Assembly: GCA_012719495.1 (NCBI GenBank)
Contig: JAAYAG010000110.1
Span: forward strand, 43,396-107,395
DNA: 64,000 nt
Origin: Bacteroidales bacterium
Lineage (GTDB): Bacteria; Bacteroidota; Bacteroidia; Bacteroidales; Prolixibacteraceae
Reading direction: 5' to 3'
A program made the translations under genes and the position numbers. Within the stretch, counting starts at the first letter, position 1. Every line of letters begins with the position of its first letter. A model generated the notes under the pieces. It had not been told where the DNA came from and did no database searches. It worked only from the letters and a program-made list of their open reading frames with translations. This document shows, piece after piece, positions 26,551 through 35,212 of the stretch.

Positions 26551-27039
26551 TTAAATTTCTTTTTCAAATACTACACGGTCTTCGCCAATGCCCGAGTAGT
26601 TTTTTACAACGCTAGTTCCCTGTTGATTCGGTTCGCCAAGCATTTTCATTCCAATTTTGCGAGTATGAAAATTTATCGATTTTGTGTTGAACGGCCGGGT
26701 TATGGCTTTAATTTTGGTCATTTTGTTCGCTTTTGCAACTGCAATAAAATGAGAATAAAGCACTTGTCCTAAGCCCATTTTCTGATAACCTTCCCGGGTG
26801 GCAATCAGATGAATGTAGGCTGTGCTTTCGGTTTGAGAATAGTAGCCAAATAAATAGGCAATCACTTGGCCTTCTTTTCGTATCACAAATGCTGTGTCTC
26901 CAAATTCATAGATTAGGGAAGGGTGGTGAATGGCCAAGGTTCGGTCGCTTCCCCAAAAGGCTTCAATTTCGGAGGTAATCTGAGAGAAGTCGGCCAACGT
27001 ACAATGGGTAATCTCTGGCGTAAAATTAATGTTGCTCAT
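26551..27039 (-). CDS. GNAT-family N-acetyltransferase
   Basis: 162 residues from the ATG at 27039 (MSNINFTPEI). The GNAT core is visible: VIAYLFGYYSQTESTAYIHL as strands 4-5, the acetyl-CoA loop ATREGYQKMGLGQVLYSHF (Q/RxxGxG/A type), and KIKAITRPFNTKSINFHTRKIGMKM as the end of the fold. The acceptor is unknown. A start 24 bases upstream is possible. It is convergent with the methyltransferase gene and 70 bases from the cation exporter start region on the same strand. Confidence 0.85.
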   Translation of the reverse strand: MSNINFTPEITHCTLADFSQITSEIEAFWGSDRTLAIHHPSLIYEFGDTAFVIRKEGQVIAYLFGYYSQTESTAYIHLIATREGYQKMGLGQVLYSHFIAVAKANKMTKIKAITRPFNTKSINFHTRKIGMKMLGEPNQQGTSVVKNYSGIGEDRVVFEKEI

Positions 27040-27109
27040 TTTGTTGGTATTTAGGATTTTCAACTTGTGTGGTATAATATAGAATATTCAGGAACAAGCT
27101 ACACCGCTC

Positions 27110-28054
27110 TTAACAATTCGTTAGTTTACAATCATCGTGTTTGTTTTCAATTTGTATGGTTGGGTGGTCGATTTGGAATTTCTCCATCACACGAATGACG
27201 TTGTCGAAAATTTCTTTTTCGTGGCTTTTAGTTGTTTCGTCAATAACAACATGCAATGAACCAATTGTATAACTGCCATCCAGACTCCAAACATGCAGGT
27301 CGTGAATGTCTTCAACACCCTCTATCTGTCGAAGCTGACCGGAAAGCTCTTTAATATCTACATTCTCGGGAACCGATTGCAGCAGGACACTCATGGTGTC
27401 AATAAAATTTCTTGAGGCATTGAAAATTATGAACAGTGCAATTGCTATGGCAAGCGCTCCGTCAATCCAAAGCCATTGTGTGAAATGCAGAATGGCTGCA
27501 CCAACCAACACAGCGATCCAGCCAAGAACATCTTCCAGCAAATGGAGCATGATGGCCTTGTTGTTGTAGTTAGTTTTTTGCACATGCTGGTGTTGATGTT
27601 GGCTCTGCAATGGGTTTGCATGGTTGTGTGCCGGTTTTTTCCCTTCGTTTTTAATTTTAAGAAAAGCAAATCCGTTGACAAATATCCCGGCAACAGCTAA
27701 CCAAAACATTCCAATGCTATGGATCTCTTCCTGATGTATAAAAGATTGTATTGCATTGAAAATCATGAGTACGGCACCTGATACAAGAAATATCGACATT
27801 CCTAAGGCAGAGAGCATAGAGAAACGCTTGAACCCGTATGAATAGTTAGGTGTACGTTTTTTTACTGAAATTTTTTCGAGCCACACGGCCAAACCAATAG
27901 CAATAGCATCAGTGAAGTCGTGCAGGGCATCGGTGGCAATTGCCGTTGAATTGGTAAGTATGCCTCCAATCAGTTCGACCACAGAGAACACCAAGTTGAG
28001 CCAAAAGGCAAGACTAAGGGCACTGGGGTTCTTTTGTGTATTTTTCTGTTCCAT
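27110..28054 (-). CDS. CDF-family divalent cation exporter
   Basis: 314 residues with six transmembrane helices. The helix-2 metal site is TDALHDFTD (D42, H45, D46, D49) and helix 5 has HLLED, the HxxxD pattern. The cytosolic loop contains a His-rich stretch (HNHANPLQSQHQHQHVQ), typical of Zn2+ (or Cd2+/Co2+) antiporters such as CzcD/ZitB. The C-terminal ferredoxin-like cytosolic domain (IHDLHVWSLDGSYTIGSLHV) is complete. It exports zinc or related ions from the cytoplasm. It is divergent from the DUF2135-like lipoprotein gene. Confidence 0.92.
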   Translation of the reverse strand: MEQKNTQKNPSALSLAFWLNLVFSVVELIGGILTNSTAIATDALHDFTDAIAIGLAVWLEKISVKKRTPNYSYGFKRFSMLSALGMSIFLVSGAVLMIFNAIQSFIHQEEIHSIGMFWLAVAGIFVNGFAFLKIKNEGKKPAHNHANPLQSQHQHQHVQKTNYNNKAIMLHLLEDVLGWIAVLVGAAILHFTQWLWIDGALAIAIALFIIFNASRNFIDTMSVLLQSVPENVDIKELSGQLRQIEGVEDIHDLHVWSLDGSYTIGSLHVVIDETTKSHEKEIFDNVIRVMEKFQIDHPTIQIENKHDDCKLTNC

Positions 28055-28230
28055 TTTTCTTCATGGTTTTACCTTCATCGTTCGATGGTAATTTCTGCAA
28101 GGTATTAAAAAGAAAAGGCTTGATTGTTATTTTGGGAGTTCAAATTATTGTAGTTTTACAAATGATAAACATTTACCAAGCTAACGTTTGCATGGTTGAA
28201 TGCAGTAATAATTACAAACAATAACACTTT

Positions 28231-29361
28231 ATGAGTAAATTAAAAAACTTGATCCTGTTGGTGCTCGCACTGATGTGGATTGGCCTTGGATGTGAGAAAG
28301 AAAGCACGGCAGAATTAACCGAAAAGTACCTCACGGTTGATGATGCAAAATACAAATCGGGAAAATTACCTACAGGGAAAGAAGACGTAATTACCGACGT
28401 TCAAATTAACAAATCGGTAATTAACGGTGGTTCAGCAATCTTAATTGTAACGGCTTCAGAACCTCTTGCTCAAATTTACATCTCGGTTGACGGCATTACC
28501 GGCTATTATGTTTACAATGTAGCCACTTCGGGCCTTACCTATCAAATTTTAATTAACCTAAGTCAGGAGCTTGATGTTGAAAGCTTGGTAATTAATGTTT
28601 CAGCAAAAACAGACGAGGGTGCAGTTTCCTTAGTTGAAGACTCGGGCAGCATTAAAGTAGTAGAAGTTGGAACCGGAAAATTACAGGTGAGTTTGTCGTG
28701 GAATAAAGAGGATGATGTTGATTTGCATTTGTTTGAACCCGATGGAGATGAGATTTGCTACGAAAACCCAGCTTCGATTGTAGGAGAGGAAGACGAGTTT
28801 TATTTCAAATTCTATGTCTATCTTATCGAAAAGTACACTTCGCACGATGCCTCTTCGTTGGAAATGGGCAATGAGGATGATGTTGAAATATTGCTTGAAT
28901 ATCTTGCTGAAATTGAAGATGATATTGATATTTATGAGGAGTTTAGGGGCTATAACGATAATGATTTTCTAGGCTGCCTCGATCTTGACTCGAATGCAGA
29001 CTGCGAAATCGATGGTGTTAAAAATGAAAACATTACCTATTCGAATCCTGAAAATGGAACCTACACCGTTGCAATTGATTTGTATAGTAAATGTATGTCA
29101 GGTGTTGAAGGTGCAAAATACTCAGTAACAGCAGTGTATAATGGAAAGGCTCTTTCGCTGACAAACCCAATTGGTCAGTTTGAGGATGATAATTACGGAA
29201 GTGGTGACTCAGAAAGTCAATATGTAACTATTGGAAAATTCACGATTTCGGGGAGCAGTAAAAGTGCTTTGTTGGAAACAGTTGATCAACGCCCGGTAAA
29301 TGATAAGCTTTTATTGCTGAAGCAGAAACTGTTGAATGCTAAGGCTGCCAGAAGAAAATAA
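28231..29361 (+). CDS. Lipoprotein with DUF2135-like domain
   Basis: 376 residues. The signal peptide ends MWIGLGCEKES, giving a lipid-anchored protein. An Ig-like strand region (about 50-150; SAILIVTASEPLAQIYISVD) is followed by a domain starting LQVSLSWNKEDDVDLHLFEP, the DVDLHL pattern of DUF2135/YfaP proteins, later NPENGTYTVAIDLYS. The middle is unusually acidic (EEDEF; EMGNEDDVEILLEYLAEIEDD), suggesting calcium or cation binding. The basic tail LLNAKAARRK is odd for a lipoprotein. Function is unknown. The gene is single, followed by a long inverted repeat. Confidence 0.68.
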   Translation: MSKLKNLILLVLALMWIGLGCEKESTAELTEKYLTVDDAKYKSGKLPTGKEDVITDVQINKSVINGGSAILIVTASEPLAQIYISVDGITGYYVYNVATSGLTYQILINLSQELDVESLVINVSAKTDEGAVSLVEDSGSIKVVEVGTGKLQVSLSWNKEDDVDLHLFEPDGDEICYENPASIVGEEDEFYFKFYVYLIEKYTSHDASSLEMGNEDDVEILLEYLAEIEDDIDIYEEFRGYNDNDFLGCLDLDSNADCEIDGVKNENITYSNPENGTYTVAIDLYSKCMSGVEGAKYSVTAVYNGKALSLTNPIGQFEDDNYGSGDSESQYVTIGKFTISGSSKSALLETVDQRPVNDKLLLLKQKLLNAKAARRK

Positions 29362-29371
29362 TACTATATAT

Positions 29372-29454
29372 TTTGGGACTGAAGGTTTACTTGGTGCAGA
29401 AAAAAATGTGTTGAATAACAGGCTTACCGGCATGTTTAAATCTTCAGTCCCAAA
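29372..29454. repeat. Long 18-bp inverted repeat with 47-base loop
   Basis: TTTGGGACTGAAGGTTTA (29372-29389) pairs with TAAATCTTCAGTCCCAAA (29437-29454), all bases matching except one G-T. It lies between a plus gene and a convergent minus gene, so it could be a large bidirectional terminator. Its length, large loop and flank-independent symmetry also fit a miniature inverted-repeat element of about 83 bp. No clear target duplication is visible. Confidence 0.6.
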
Positions 29455-29516
29455 TTAATCTTAGTGAAATCTCATCGAGTATTTTTTCTACTTCACAATA
29501 GATGTTTTGCGAGGAA

Positions 29517-30617
29517 TTAATCAATATCAACTTTCCAATGCTTCGATATGTCTTGCAGTTCTTTCTTTGTAAGGTATGTAACTGCACCATGTTTTGGACT
29601 TTTAAAGTTGGTTGTTTTCATTACTCCCTCGTTAAAATGTCCAAGGTTTTTATAAGTTACAAAGTCTGTTGTTTCACTGAAACCCATATTGCTAGGCCTT
29701 GCTCCATACACATCGTACATCAATACGTAGCTGTCGGTGCCCAGGCGTTTGAATAGGTTGGGCGCTTCGGTCGAAACTTTTTCGGGATCGATCCGGGTGG
29801 TGTCGATTGGGTAGCCTTCGTTGATCTTATCTGAAACAGAATGCAAAATTTTGGCACCCGACACATAAAACAATTGGTATTGATCGCCCACCTTGGTAAT
29901 GTCGCCATCGAGACCGCCAATTTCGGTGATTCGTTTGGGTGTTGTTTCCAGTTTAGTAAAATCGTCGTTGGCATAGGCCCAATACATGTGGCACTCTTTG
30001 TTGTTGTAGCGAATGGTGAAATACACCATCATTTTTCCGGCTTTTGGGTCGAAAACGGTTTCGGGAGCCCATGAGCAATCAATGTCACCAAGTTCGGGAA
30101 ATGCCTTATCGATGCGGACATTGGAGTGTGTCCAATGAATCAGGTCGTACGATTTCATCAGCACCAGCGCGCGGTTGTTTCCCCAACCATATTTTTCGGC
30201 AGGGCGTTCAAATTCGGTGTCACGAAATCCGGCACGTTTGCCAAAAATGTGCAGGTCGGTCATGGCCAAATAAAAGGCACCGTCGGGTCCGCGGGTGATG
30301 TGCGGATCGCGAACGCCTTTTTGTTCTGCTAACTGCGATCCTATAAAAATGGCATTGCCATCGTTGAGGTCGGTAAAGGTGTAGCCGTCGGCACTGATGG
30401 CCATGTAGGCCGATTGGTTTTGATCCTTGAAATAAACAAGCAAATACCCTGATAAATCTTCTTCGTTAAAAGTGTTCAGTTGTGCAGGTTTTTCCAAGTT
30501 AGATACTATTTCAATACCAGTATAATTAGGTTGTTCCATACTGTTTTGTGAGTAGGAATTTCCTGCCAGAAGCAACATGAACAAAATCAGGAAAAAATGG
30601 TAAAATCTATTTTTCAT
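29517..30617 (-). CDS. Glycoside hydrolase family 43, secreted
   Basis: 366 residues with a signal peptide ending NSYSQ. The five-bladed propeller of GH43 is recognisable. The catalytic base Asp is in KGVRDPHITRGPDG, the pKa-modulating Asp in LGDIDCSWAPETVF, and the acid Glu in VSTEAPNLFKR. The family removes arabinose or xylose from plant hemicelluloses; the exact specificity is open. It lies downstream of the ABC operon on the same strand after a 105-base gap, probably with its own promoter. No SusC/SusD pair is near. Confidence 0.85.
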   Translation of the reverse strand: MKNRFYHFFLILFMLLLAGNSYSQNSMEQPNYTGIEIVSNLEKPAQLNTFNEEDLSGYLLVYFKDQNQSAYMAISADGYTFTDLNDGNAIFIGSQLAEQKGVRDPHITRGPDGAFYLAMTDLHIFGKRAGFRDTEFERPAEKYGWGNNRALVLMKSYDLIHWTHSNVRIDKAFPELGDIDCSWAPETVFDPKAGKMMVYFTIRYNNKECHMYWAYANDDFTKLETTPKRITEIGGLDGDITKVGDQYQLFYVSGAKILHSVSDKINEGYPIDTTRIDPEKVSTEAPNLFKRLGTDSYVLMYDVYGARPSNMGFSETTDFVTYKNLGHFNEGVMKTTNFKSPKHGAVTYLTKKELQDISKHWKVDID

Positions 30618-30722
30618 TTCTAATCAGTTTTGAACATTACAAAAAAAGTGATTCAGTAATAATTAAACTTTGAATTGAAAGTAATTTGTTTTATAAGAAT
30701 TGAAAGAGTCTTAATACTTCTT

Positions 30723-31643
30723 CTATTTTCGTTCATTCTTAAGGTCTTCCATTAACGCTCCGAGCTTGTTTACATAGTCGGTAAATTCAGTGGAGTATCT
30801 CACCGAATCGTTACGTTGCTCTGGTAATTCAATTTTCAAATGATGCCGAATAGATGCTGGTCCCGAGTCAAGAATAATAATATCGGTTGAAAGAAAAACA
30901 GCTTCACTTTCGGAGTGTGTAACAAAAACAATTGTTGGATCAATCTTGGCATTTTCAAAGATTGAACGAAGAAATACTTGAATTTGTTTACGTGTAACTG
31001 TATCCAATGCACCAAAGGGTTCGTCCATAAGCAGGATTTGCGGATTTACAACGAGGTTACGGGCTATGGCAACCCGCTGAAGTTGTCCGCCTGAAAGAAT
31101 AGGATATTTTGCCCATTTATTTTCATGACCTGCTAAACCAACAATTTTTATCATTTCCATGGCTTTGTGGTTGGCTTCAGCCTTGTCTATTCCTTTCAAT
31201 ATCAAGGGGAGAGCAACATTCTGTAAGACAGTTTTCCATTCGAAGGAAGTATATTGCTGAAATACCATGGGAATCCGATCTTTTTCAGTTCGTTTTTTCC
31301 CATATATGTATACTTCTCCAGAAGTTGGTACTTGTAACCCTGAAATGTAACGGAGTAATGTTGATTTTCCACACCCCGATTTACCCATAATGGTGATAAA
31401 TTGTCCCCGTTCTTTTATGTCTTTTATATCAAAATTGAAATCTTTAAACACAATATTAGGCGGATTGTGTTCGGCATAAACCTGATTGATATTAACAAGG
31501 TTTATTATATCCGTTAAGCCAGAAGGGGTGCTCTTAGTGGTATTTTCAGCTTCACTATCAACATTTTTTTCTGAAACTACATTGTTTTCTGTGGTTTCGT
31601 CAATCTCACTATCATCCTGTTTTTGGAATATATTTCGTTTCAT
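30723..31643 (-). CDS. ABC transporter ATPase (nitrate/sulfonate/taurine type)
   Basis: 306 residues. Walker A is MGKSGCGKST, the signature is LSGGQLQRVAIARN, Walker B is ILLMDEPFGALD and the switch His is in VFVTHSESEA. This is the SsuB/TauB/NrtD subgroup. An extra acidic N-terminal tail of about 45 residues (DDSEIDETTENNVV; DSEAENTTKS) precedes the domain and is not usual in the family. It is the last gene of the five-gene operon starting at 35923, 2 bases after the permease gene. It should energise the permease; the substrate is unknown. Confidence 0.9.
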   Translation of the reverse strand: MKRNIFQKQDDSEIDETTENNVVSEKNVDSEAENTTKSTPSGLTDIINLVNINQVYAEHNPPNIVFKDFNFDIKDIKERGQFITIMGKSGCGKSTLLRYISGLQVPTSGEVYIYGKKRTEKDRIPMVFQQYTSFEWKTVLQNVALPLILKGIDKAEANHKAMEMIKIVGLAGHENKWAKYPILSGGQLQRVAIARNLVVNPQILLMDEPFGALDTVTRKQIQVFLRSIFENAKIDPTIVFVTHSESEAVFLSTDIIILDSGPASIRHHLKIELPEQRNDSVRYSTEFTDYVNKLGALMEDLKNERK

Positions 31644-31645
31644 AA

Positions 31646-32458
31646 TCAGGCGTATTTAAATTTAAATAGTTTCTTGTCGAGCAGTTTCAAGAATTTGTCC
31701 TGTACAAATCCGATAAAAATAATGAGGAACAAAATTGCATAGAGCTGGTCGACATGCGATCCACGAGAGGTTGCCATATAAATCATTGAACCTAACCCTC
31801 CTTGTGCATTTACCATTTCTGCAATCACGATATAAGTCCAACTAACTGCCACAAGGTTTATTACATCCATTGAAAAACGGCTCAGTACCGATGGAATGTA
31901 GAAATGTTTCAAGGTCATCCATGGGCTGGCATTAAGTGTCCACATTGTTTGTTTCAGTGCTTTAAGGTGGTCATCGGTTTCAATGTCTTTAATTCGTTGG
32001 GTAATTGCAGGAAGCAGATAGACAAAAATACCGAACGCAAGGAATTCGACTTTAACTCCCAGTCCAATACCAAAAAGAGCCATAAATATACCTGTTGTTG
32101 CAGGTAGTGGAGTAAATCGGATTGCTTCAAATTGCTTGCTTACCAAGTGCCTGAAGAAAGGTATCAGACCAACAACAAAGCCCAAGGGGATTGCCAACGC
32201 CAAGGCTTGCAGGTATCCTCCGAGATTTATAAAGATAGAATATCCTGTATTGTATAAAAGATTACGCTCAACCAGAAGAGTTTTGTAACACAAAATTACA
32301 TCGATAGGCGAGGGAAGTATTGTTGAACTTATCCAGCCAAAGGTTGAAATCATACCCCAGACTAAGATCAAAAGAAACCACCCCAGGATAGTAATAAACA
32401 TTGCTGTTTTTTTGTTTACTTCGCCGGCAAACGTAAATAGCTTTCTAATAATTTCCAT
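31646..32458 (-). CDS. ABC transporter permease (SsuC/TauC type)
   Basis: 270 residues from ATG 32458 (MEIIRKLFTFAGEVN). The longer frame to 32635 would run into the preceding gene and was rejected. Six or more membrane helices are visible (MFITILGWFLLILVWGM; GYLQALALAIPLGFVVGLIP; LYAILFLIIFIGFVQ), with the ABC-permease coupling loop around LKALKQTMWTLNASPWMTLK and VSWTYIVIAEMVNAQGGLGS, typical of taurine/nitrate/aliphatic sulfonate systems. It is transcribed between the solute-binding/OmpA fusion and the ATPase. Confidence 0.88.
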   Translation of the reverse strand: MEIIRKLFTFAGEVNKKTAMFITILGWFLLILVWGMISTFGWISSTILPSPIDVILCYKTLLVERNLLYNTGYSIFINLGGYLQALALAIPLGFVVGLIPFFRHLVSKQFEAIRFTPLPATTGIFMALFGIGLGVKVEFLAFGIFVYLLPAITQRIKDIETDDHLKALKQTMWTLNASPWMTLKHFYIPSVLSRFSMDVINLVAVSWTYIVIAEMVNAQGGLGSMIYMATSRGSHVDQLYAILFLIIFIGFVQDKFLKLLDKKLFKFKYA

Positions 32459-32486
32459 AATACCGATTTTAAAACGGATTGATGTG

Positions 32487-34040
32487 TTATTTGCCCAATA
32501 GCTGAAATTCGGTACGACGGTTTGCAGCCTTTCCTTCTTCTGAATTGTTGCTGGCAACTGGTTTATCGGGACCATTTCCAACAATAACAAAGCGGTTCGG
32601 ATCGAAATTGTAGGTCTTAACCAAATAATCGGCAACCGATTGAGCTCTTTTGCGTGAAAGATCTCTGTTCATTTCTGCTGAACCAACATTATCAGTATTC
32701 CCTTCGATACGAACTTTCATTCCAGCAAATTCAACAGACAACTGCCCAAGTTGATTCTCAATTTTATCTTTCATTTCGGGAGTAAGAGCCCATGATGCTG
32801 TAGCAAAGTTGATGATGATCGGTTTAATGGCAACAGCGGGAGCTTTTTCATCGGCAGCAGTTGGGGTTTCAAACACGATCTGGCCTTCAGCCTTGTGGGC
32901 ATCTCCTTGTAAATCATTTATTTCTTGGATAATTCCAGGATAAGAAGCTTCTGCCCAAGGCACAATATTGTTTAATTTGTTGCCATATCCGTTTTTATAA
33001 ACGCGAGCCATCTTTGTGTAAAGTTGTTGTCCGGTAAGTCCAGTATAATCAGTACTTAACCCAAAGAAATTGATGTTATCTCCATAATTGGCAAAGTGAA
33101 TTTTTTTCATTCCATCAAGAATGATGCTTACATCGTCGGGCACATCAAAAGCAATTTTATACGTTTGAGCCGCTTTTGCCATTTTTCCTGGGTCTCTCAT
33201 TTCTGAATTGGCTACAAGCCAAGCCCTTGAAAGTTTTACAAAAAGATCTTTTTTCTTTTCAAGAACATCTTTTCGGGCGATGAATCCGTCCATTATAATA
33301 TTCGGAAGCAAATCGGTACTTGTAAGCACCTTAGCATCTCTCGATTTCAGGCATTCTTCGTCGTCAGGCGACCATACTACTGTTGCATCGGCATTGCCGG
33401 TAGTGAAAGCGGTTTTTGCAGCAAACGGATCGCTCATGGGTAAAATCTTGACATCTTGCTCGGTAAGGCCACCGGCTTCGAGGGTTGCATGCAACAAGGT
33501 ATTGCTAGGCCAGCCCAAGGCACAGGCAATTTTTTTGCCTTTGAGGTCTGCAACGGTATTGATTGATTTATCTACAATGAATACGTCGGCTCCTCGCGAA
33601 TCATCAATTTTCAAGAATTGAACAACCGACATCTTGGCAAGATCACTACTTCTATCCATACCAATTGGAGAAATGTCGGTAGTTGTGAATATGAAATCAA
33701 GATCTCCGTTTTTCAATGCATCGTTAAGTTTTTGCATATCATCCATCCTGATGGCTTCAAACGTAAGACCAAACTCGGTATACATTCTTGAATCCTTATT
33801 TGGCGCAACGCCACCATTCATATGTATTCCGGGTGCAAATCCGACAAAGTTGTTAAACCCTGCTCGTAAATCTGCTCTGTTTCCATTGGATGATTTATTC
33901 AAGTATGGGTAACCGAAATAAACGCCGGCACCTACTGCTCCTATGATTAGTATAAGGACGAAAAGTTGAAATCCAAATGTCCATTTTTTTGGGAATCCGG
34001 GAATCGATTTTTCTGTTTTGTTTTGATAATCAGTTGTCAT
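32487..34040 (-). CDS. Solute-binding protein fused to OmpA peptidoglycan-binding domain
   Basis: 517 residues. An N-terminal membrane anchor (about 22-45; FQLFVLILIIGAVGAGVYFG) is not followed by a cleavage site. An NMT1/SsuA-like periplasmic binding domain covers about 55-385 (LNDALKNGDLDFIFTTT; TVADLKGKKIACALGWPSN; FTTGNADATVVWSPDDEECL). After a short linker comes an OmpA C-terminal domain (about 405-517) with IEGNTDNVGSAEMNRDLSR and AANRRTEF, which keep the Asp and Arg that bind diaminopimelate in peptidoglycan. The binding protein is thus tethered both to the inner membrane and to the cell wall, unlike free or lipid-anchored binding proteins of related importers. Ligand is unknown. Confidence 0.87.
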   Translation of the reverse strand: MTTDYQNKTEKSIPGFPKKWTFGFQLFVLILIIGAVGAGVYFGYPYLNKSSNGNRADLRAGFNNFVGFAPGIHMNGGVAPNKDSRMYTEFGLTFEAIRMDDMQKLNDALKNGDLDFIFTTTDISPIGMDRSSDLAKMSVVQFLKIDDSRGADVFIVDKSINTVADLKGKKIACALGWPSNTLLHATLEAGGLTEQDVKILPMSDPFAAKTAFTTGNADATVVWSPDDEECLKSRDAKVLTSTDLLPNIIMDGFIARKDVLEKKKDLFVKLSRAWLVANSEMRDPGKMAKAAQTYKIAFDVPDDVSIILDGMKKIHFANYGDNINFFGLSTDYTGLTGQQLYTKMARVYKNGYGNKLNNIVPWAEASYPGIIQEINDLQGDAHKAEGQIVFETPTAADEKAPAVAIKPIIINFATASWALTPEMKDKIENQLGQLSVEFAGMKVRIEGNTDNVGSAEMNRDLSRKRAQSVADYLVKTYNFDPNRFVIVGNGPDKPVASNNSEEGKAANRRTEFQLLGK

Positions 34041-34079
34041 ATTGCTTGTTTTGTTTTATTTCACATTCTTGAAAATTTA

Positions 34080-35201
34080 CTAAAAGATATCGCCAAGCGG
34101 ACCAGCAGATGCTTTTTCTTCGCTGGTAAGTTTGTGATTTGGATTTGAAATTTTTGAAGGATTTGGAATTTCCATTTGGCCAGCATCCAGCTTGTTGCCA
34201 ATGGCAAGAAGTTTGTCATACGCTTCATCGCTATCGAAATTGAAAGCAATAGTGTTCCTCTCGAGATCTTCCAGGTTTTGAGCGGTCATTGCAAGGTCTT
34301 CGGAAATTCGGCCAGCGACAAATTCAAGGGCGTATTCGAGTTTCCAGTTTTGGCCTCCGGGTCCAAGTATTTCTTTCAGAATTGCTGTTGCACCGCGCGA
34401 TGCAGCGGCCATCTCCCAATCTTTTTTCATGATGTTGATACTTTCCTCGAAGTCTTTAATCTTGTTTTCGAGGAGAGTTGCGCCAATCGCTAATTTGCGG
34501 TCGAGATTAGCAAAAATATTTGAACGGGTCGCATATTTTGTGGTCCATTCAATATTTTTTTCGAGGATTGTGTTAGTCCGGGTTCCAGCCGAAGTAGCGT
34601 TGATGAACTGTTGCTGTAGCTCTACATATTCATCGGTTTCTTTAACACCATCTCCCTTCTCGGCGATTATTTTATCCATCTGTTGTTTTACTTCACTAGC
34701 CTTTTTTGTAAGTCGCTGAACTTCGTCTTTCGAGCTCTCTGCAACTTTTCGGGTTTCATTCGACATTTGTTCGAAATCGGTACGAAGTTGTTTTATTTTA
34801 GACTTGTGTTTTAAAAACAAATCGTGAGTTTCCCACATTTTTTGTTTCTGTTCTTCAAGCTCATCAAATGGATCCCAGCGGATGATGGCTTTGTGAAACG
34901 AACGGACAATTCGGCGGAAAAGCTTGAAAATAGCAGGCAATAATAAAATAACCAGAATTACAGCCAACACTGAGACTACTACAGCTAAAACTTGGCTAAG
35001 AAGGCCAAACACTGCAGGGATGATCCATTTTATGGTACCATATGCAACGGCTCCAATTATGGCTAATCCTACGAAAGCGCCGATTGGTTTTTCTCCTTTG
35101 CGCCATTTGTCGAGAGTCACTTTTCCTTTTTCAACCAATTGAGCATCATCGAAATACTTCATGATTGGTAACTGGGTAACTGTTTTGGTTTCTGTTTGCA
35201 T
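34080..35201 (-). CDS. Membrane protein with long coiled coil
   Basis: 373 residues of no family I recognise. Residues about 40-95 are hydrophobic, giving two or three membrane helices (GAFVGLAIIGAVAYGTIKWI; VLAVVVSVLAVILVILLLP). A long charged coiled coil follows (about 115-240; LEEQKQKMWETHDLFLKHK; VQRLTKKASEVKQQMDKII). The last third is mixed helical (LEYALEFVAGRISEDLAM) and ends SAGPLGDIF. The helical architecture vaguely resembles PspA/TelA-type envelope stress proteins, but I see no diagnostic motif. Placed second in the ABC-OmpA operon, it probably associates with the transporter from the cytoplasmic side. Confidence 0.75.
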   Translation of the reverse strand: MQTETKTVTQLPIMKYFDDAQLVEKGKVTLDKWRKGEKPIGAFVGLAIIGAVAYGTIKWIIPAVFGLLSQVLAVVVSVLAVILVILLLPAIFKLFRRIVRSFHKAIIRWDPFDELEEQKQKMWETHDLFLKHKSKIKQLRTDFEQMSNETRKVAESSKDEVQRLTKKASEVKQQMDKIIAEKGDGVKETDEYVELQQQFINATSAGTRTNTILEKNIEWTTKYATRSNIFANLDRKLAIGATLLENKIKDFEESINIMKKDWEMAAASRGATAILKEILGPGGQNWKLEYALEFVAGRISEDLAMTAQNLEDLERNTIAFNFDSDEAYDKLLAIGNKLDAGQMEIPNPSKISNPNHKLTSEEKASAGPLGDIF

Positions 35202-35212
35202 TGTGTATTATT

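Noticed and set aside
32459..32635. Upstream extension of the ABC permease
   Set aside because: It would overlap the end of the solute-binding/OmpA gene and add 59 residues without transporter features; the ATG at 32458 begins a normal permease.
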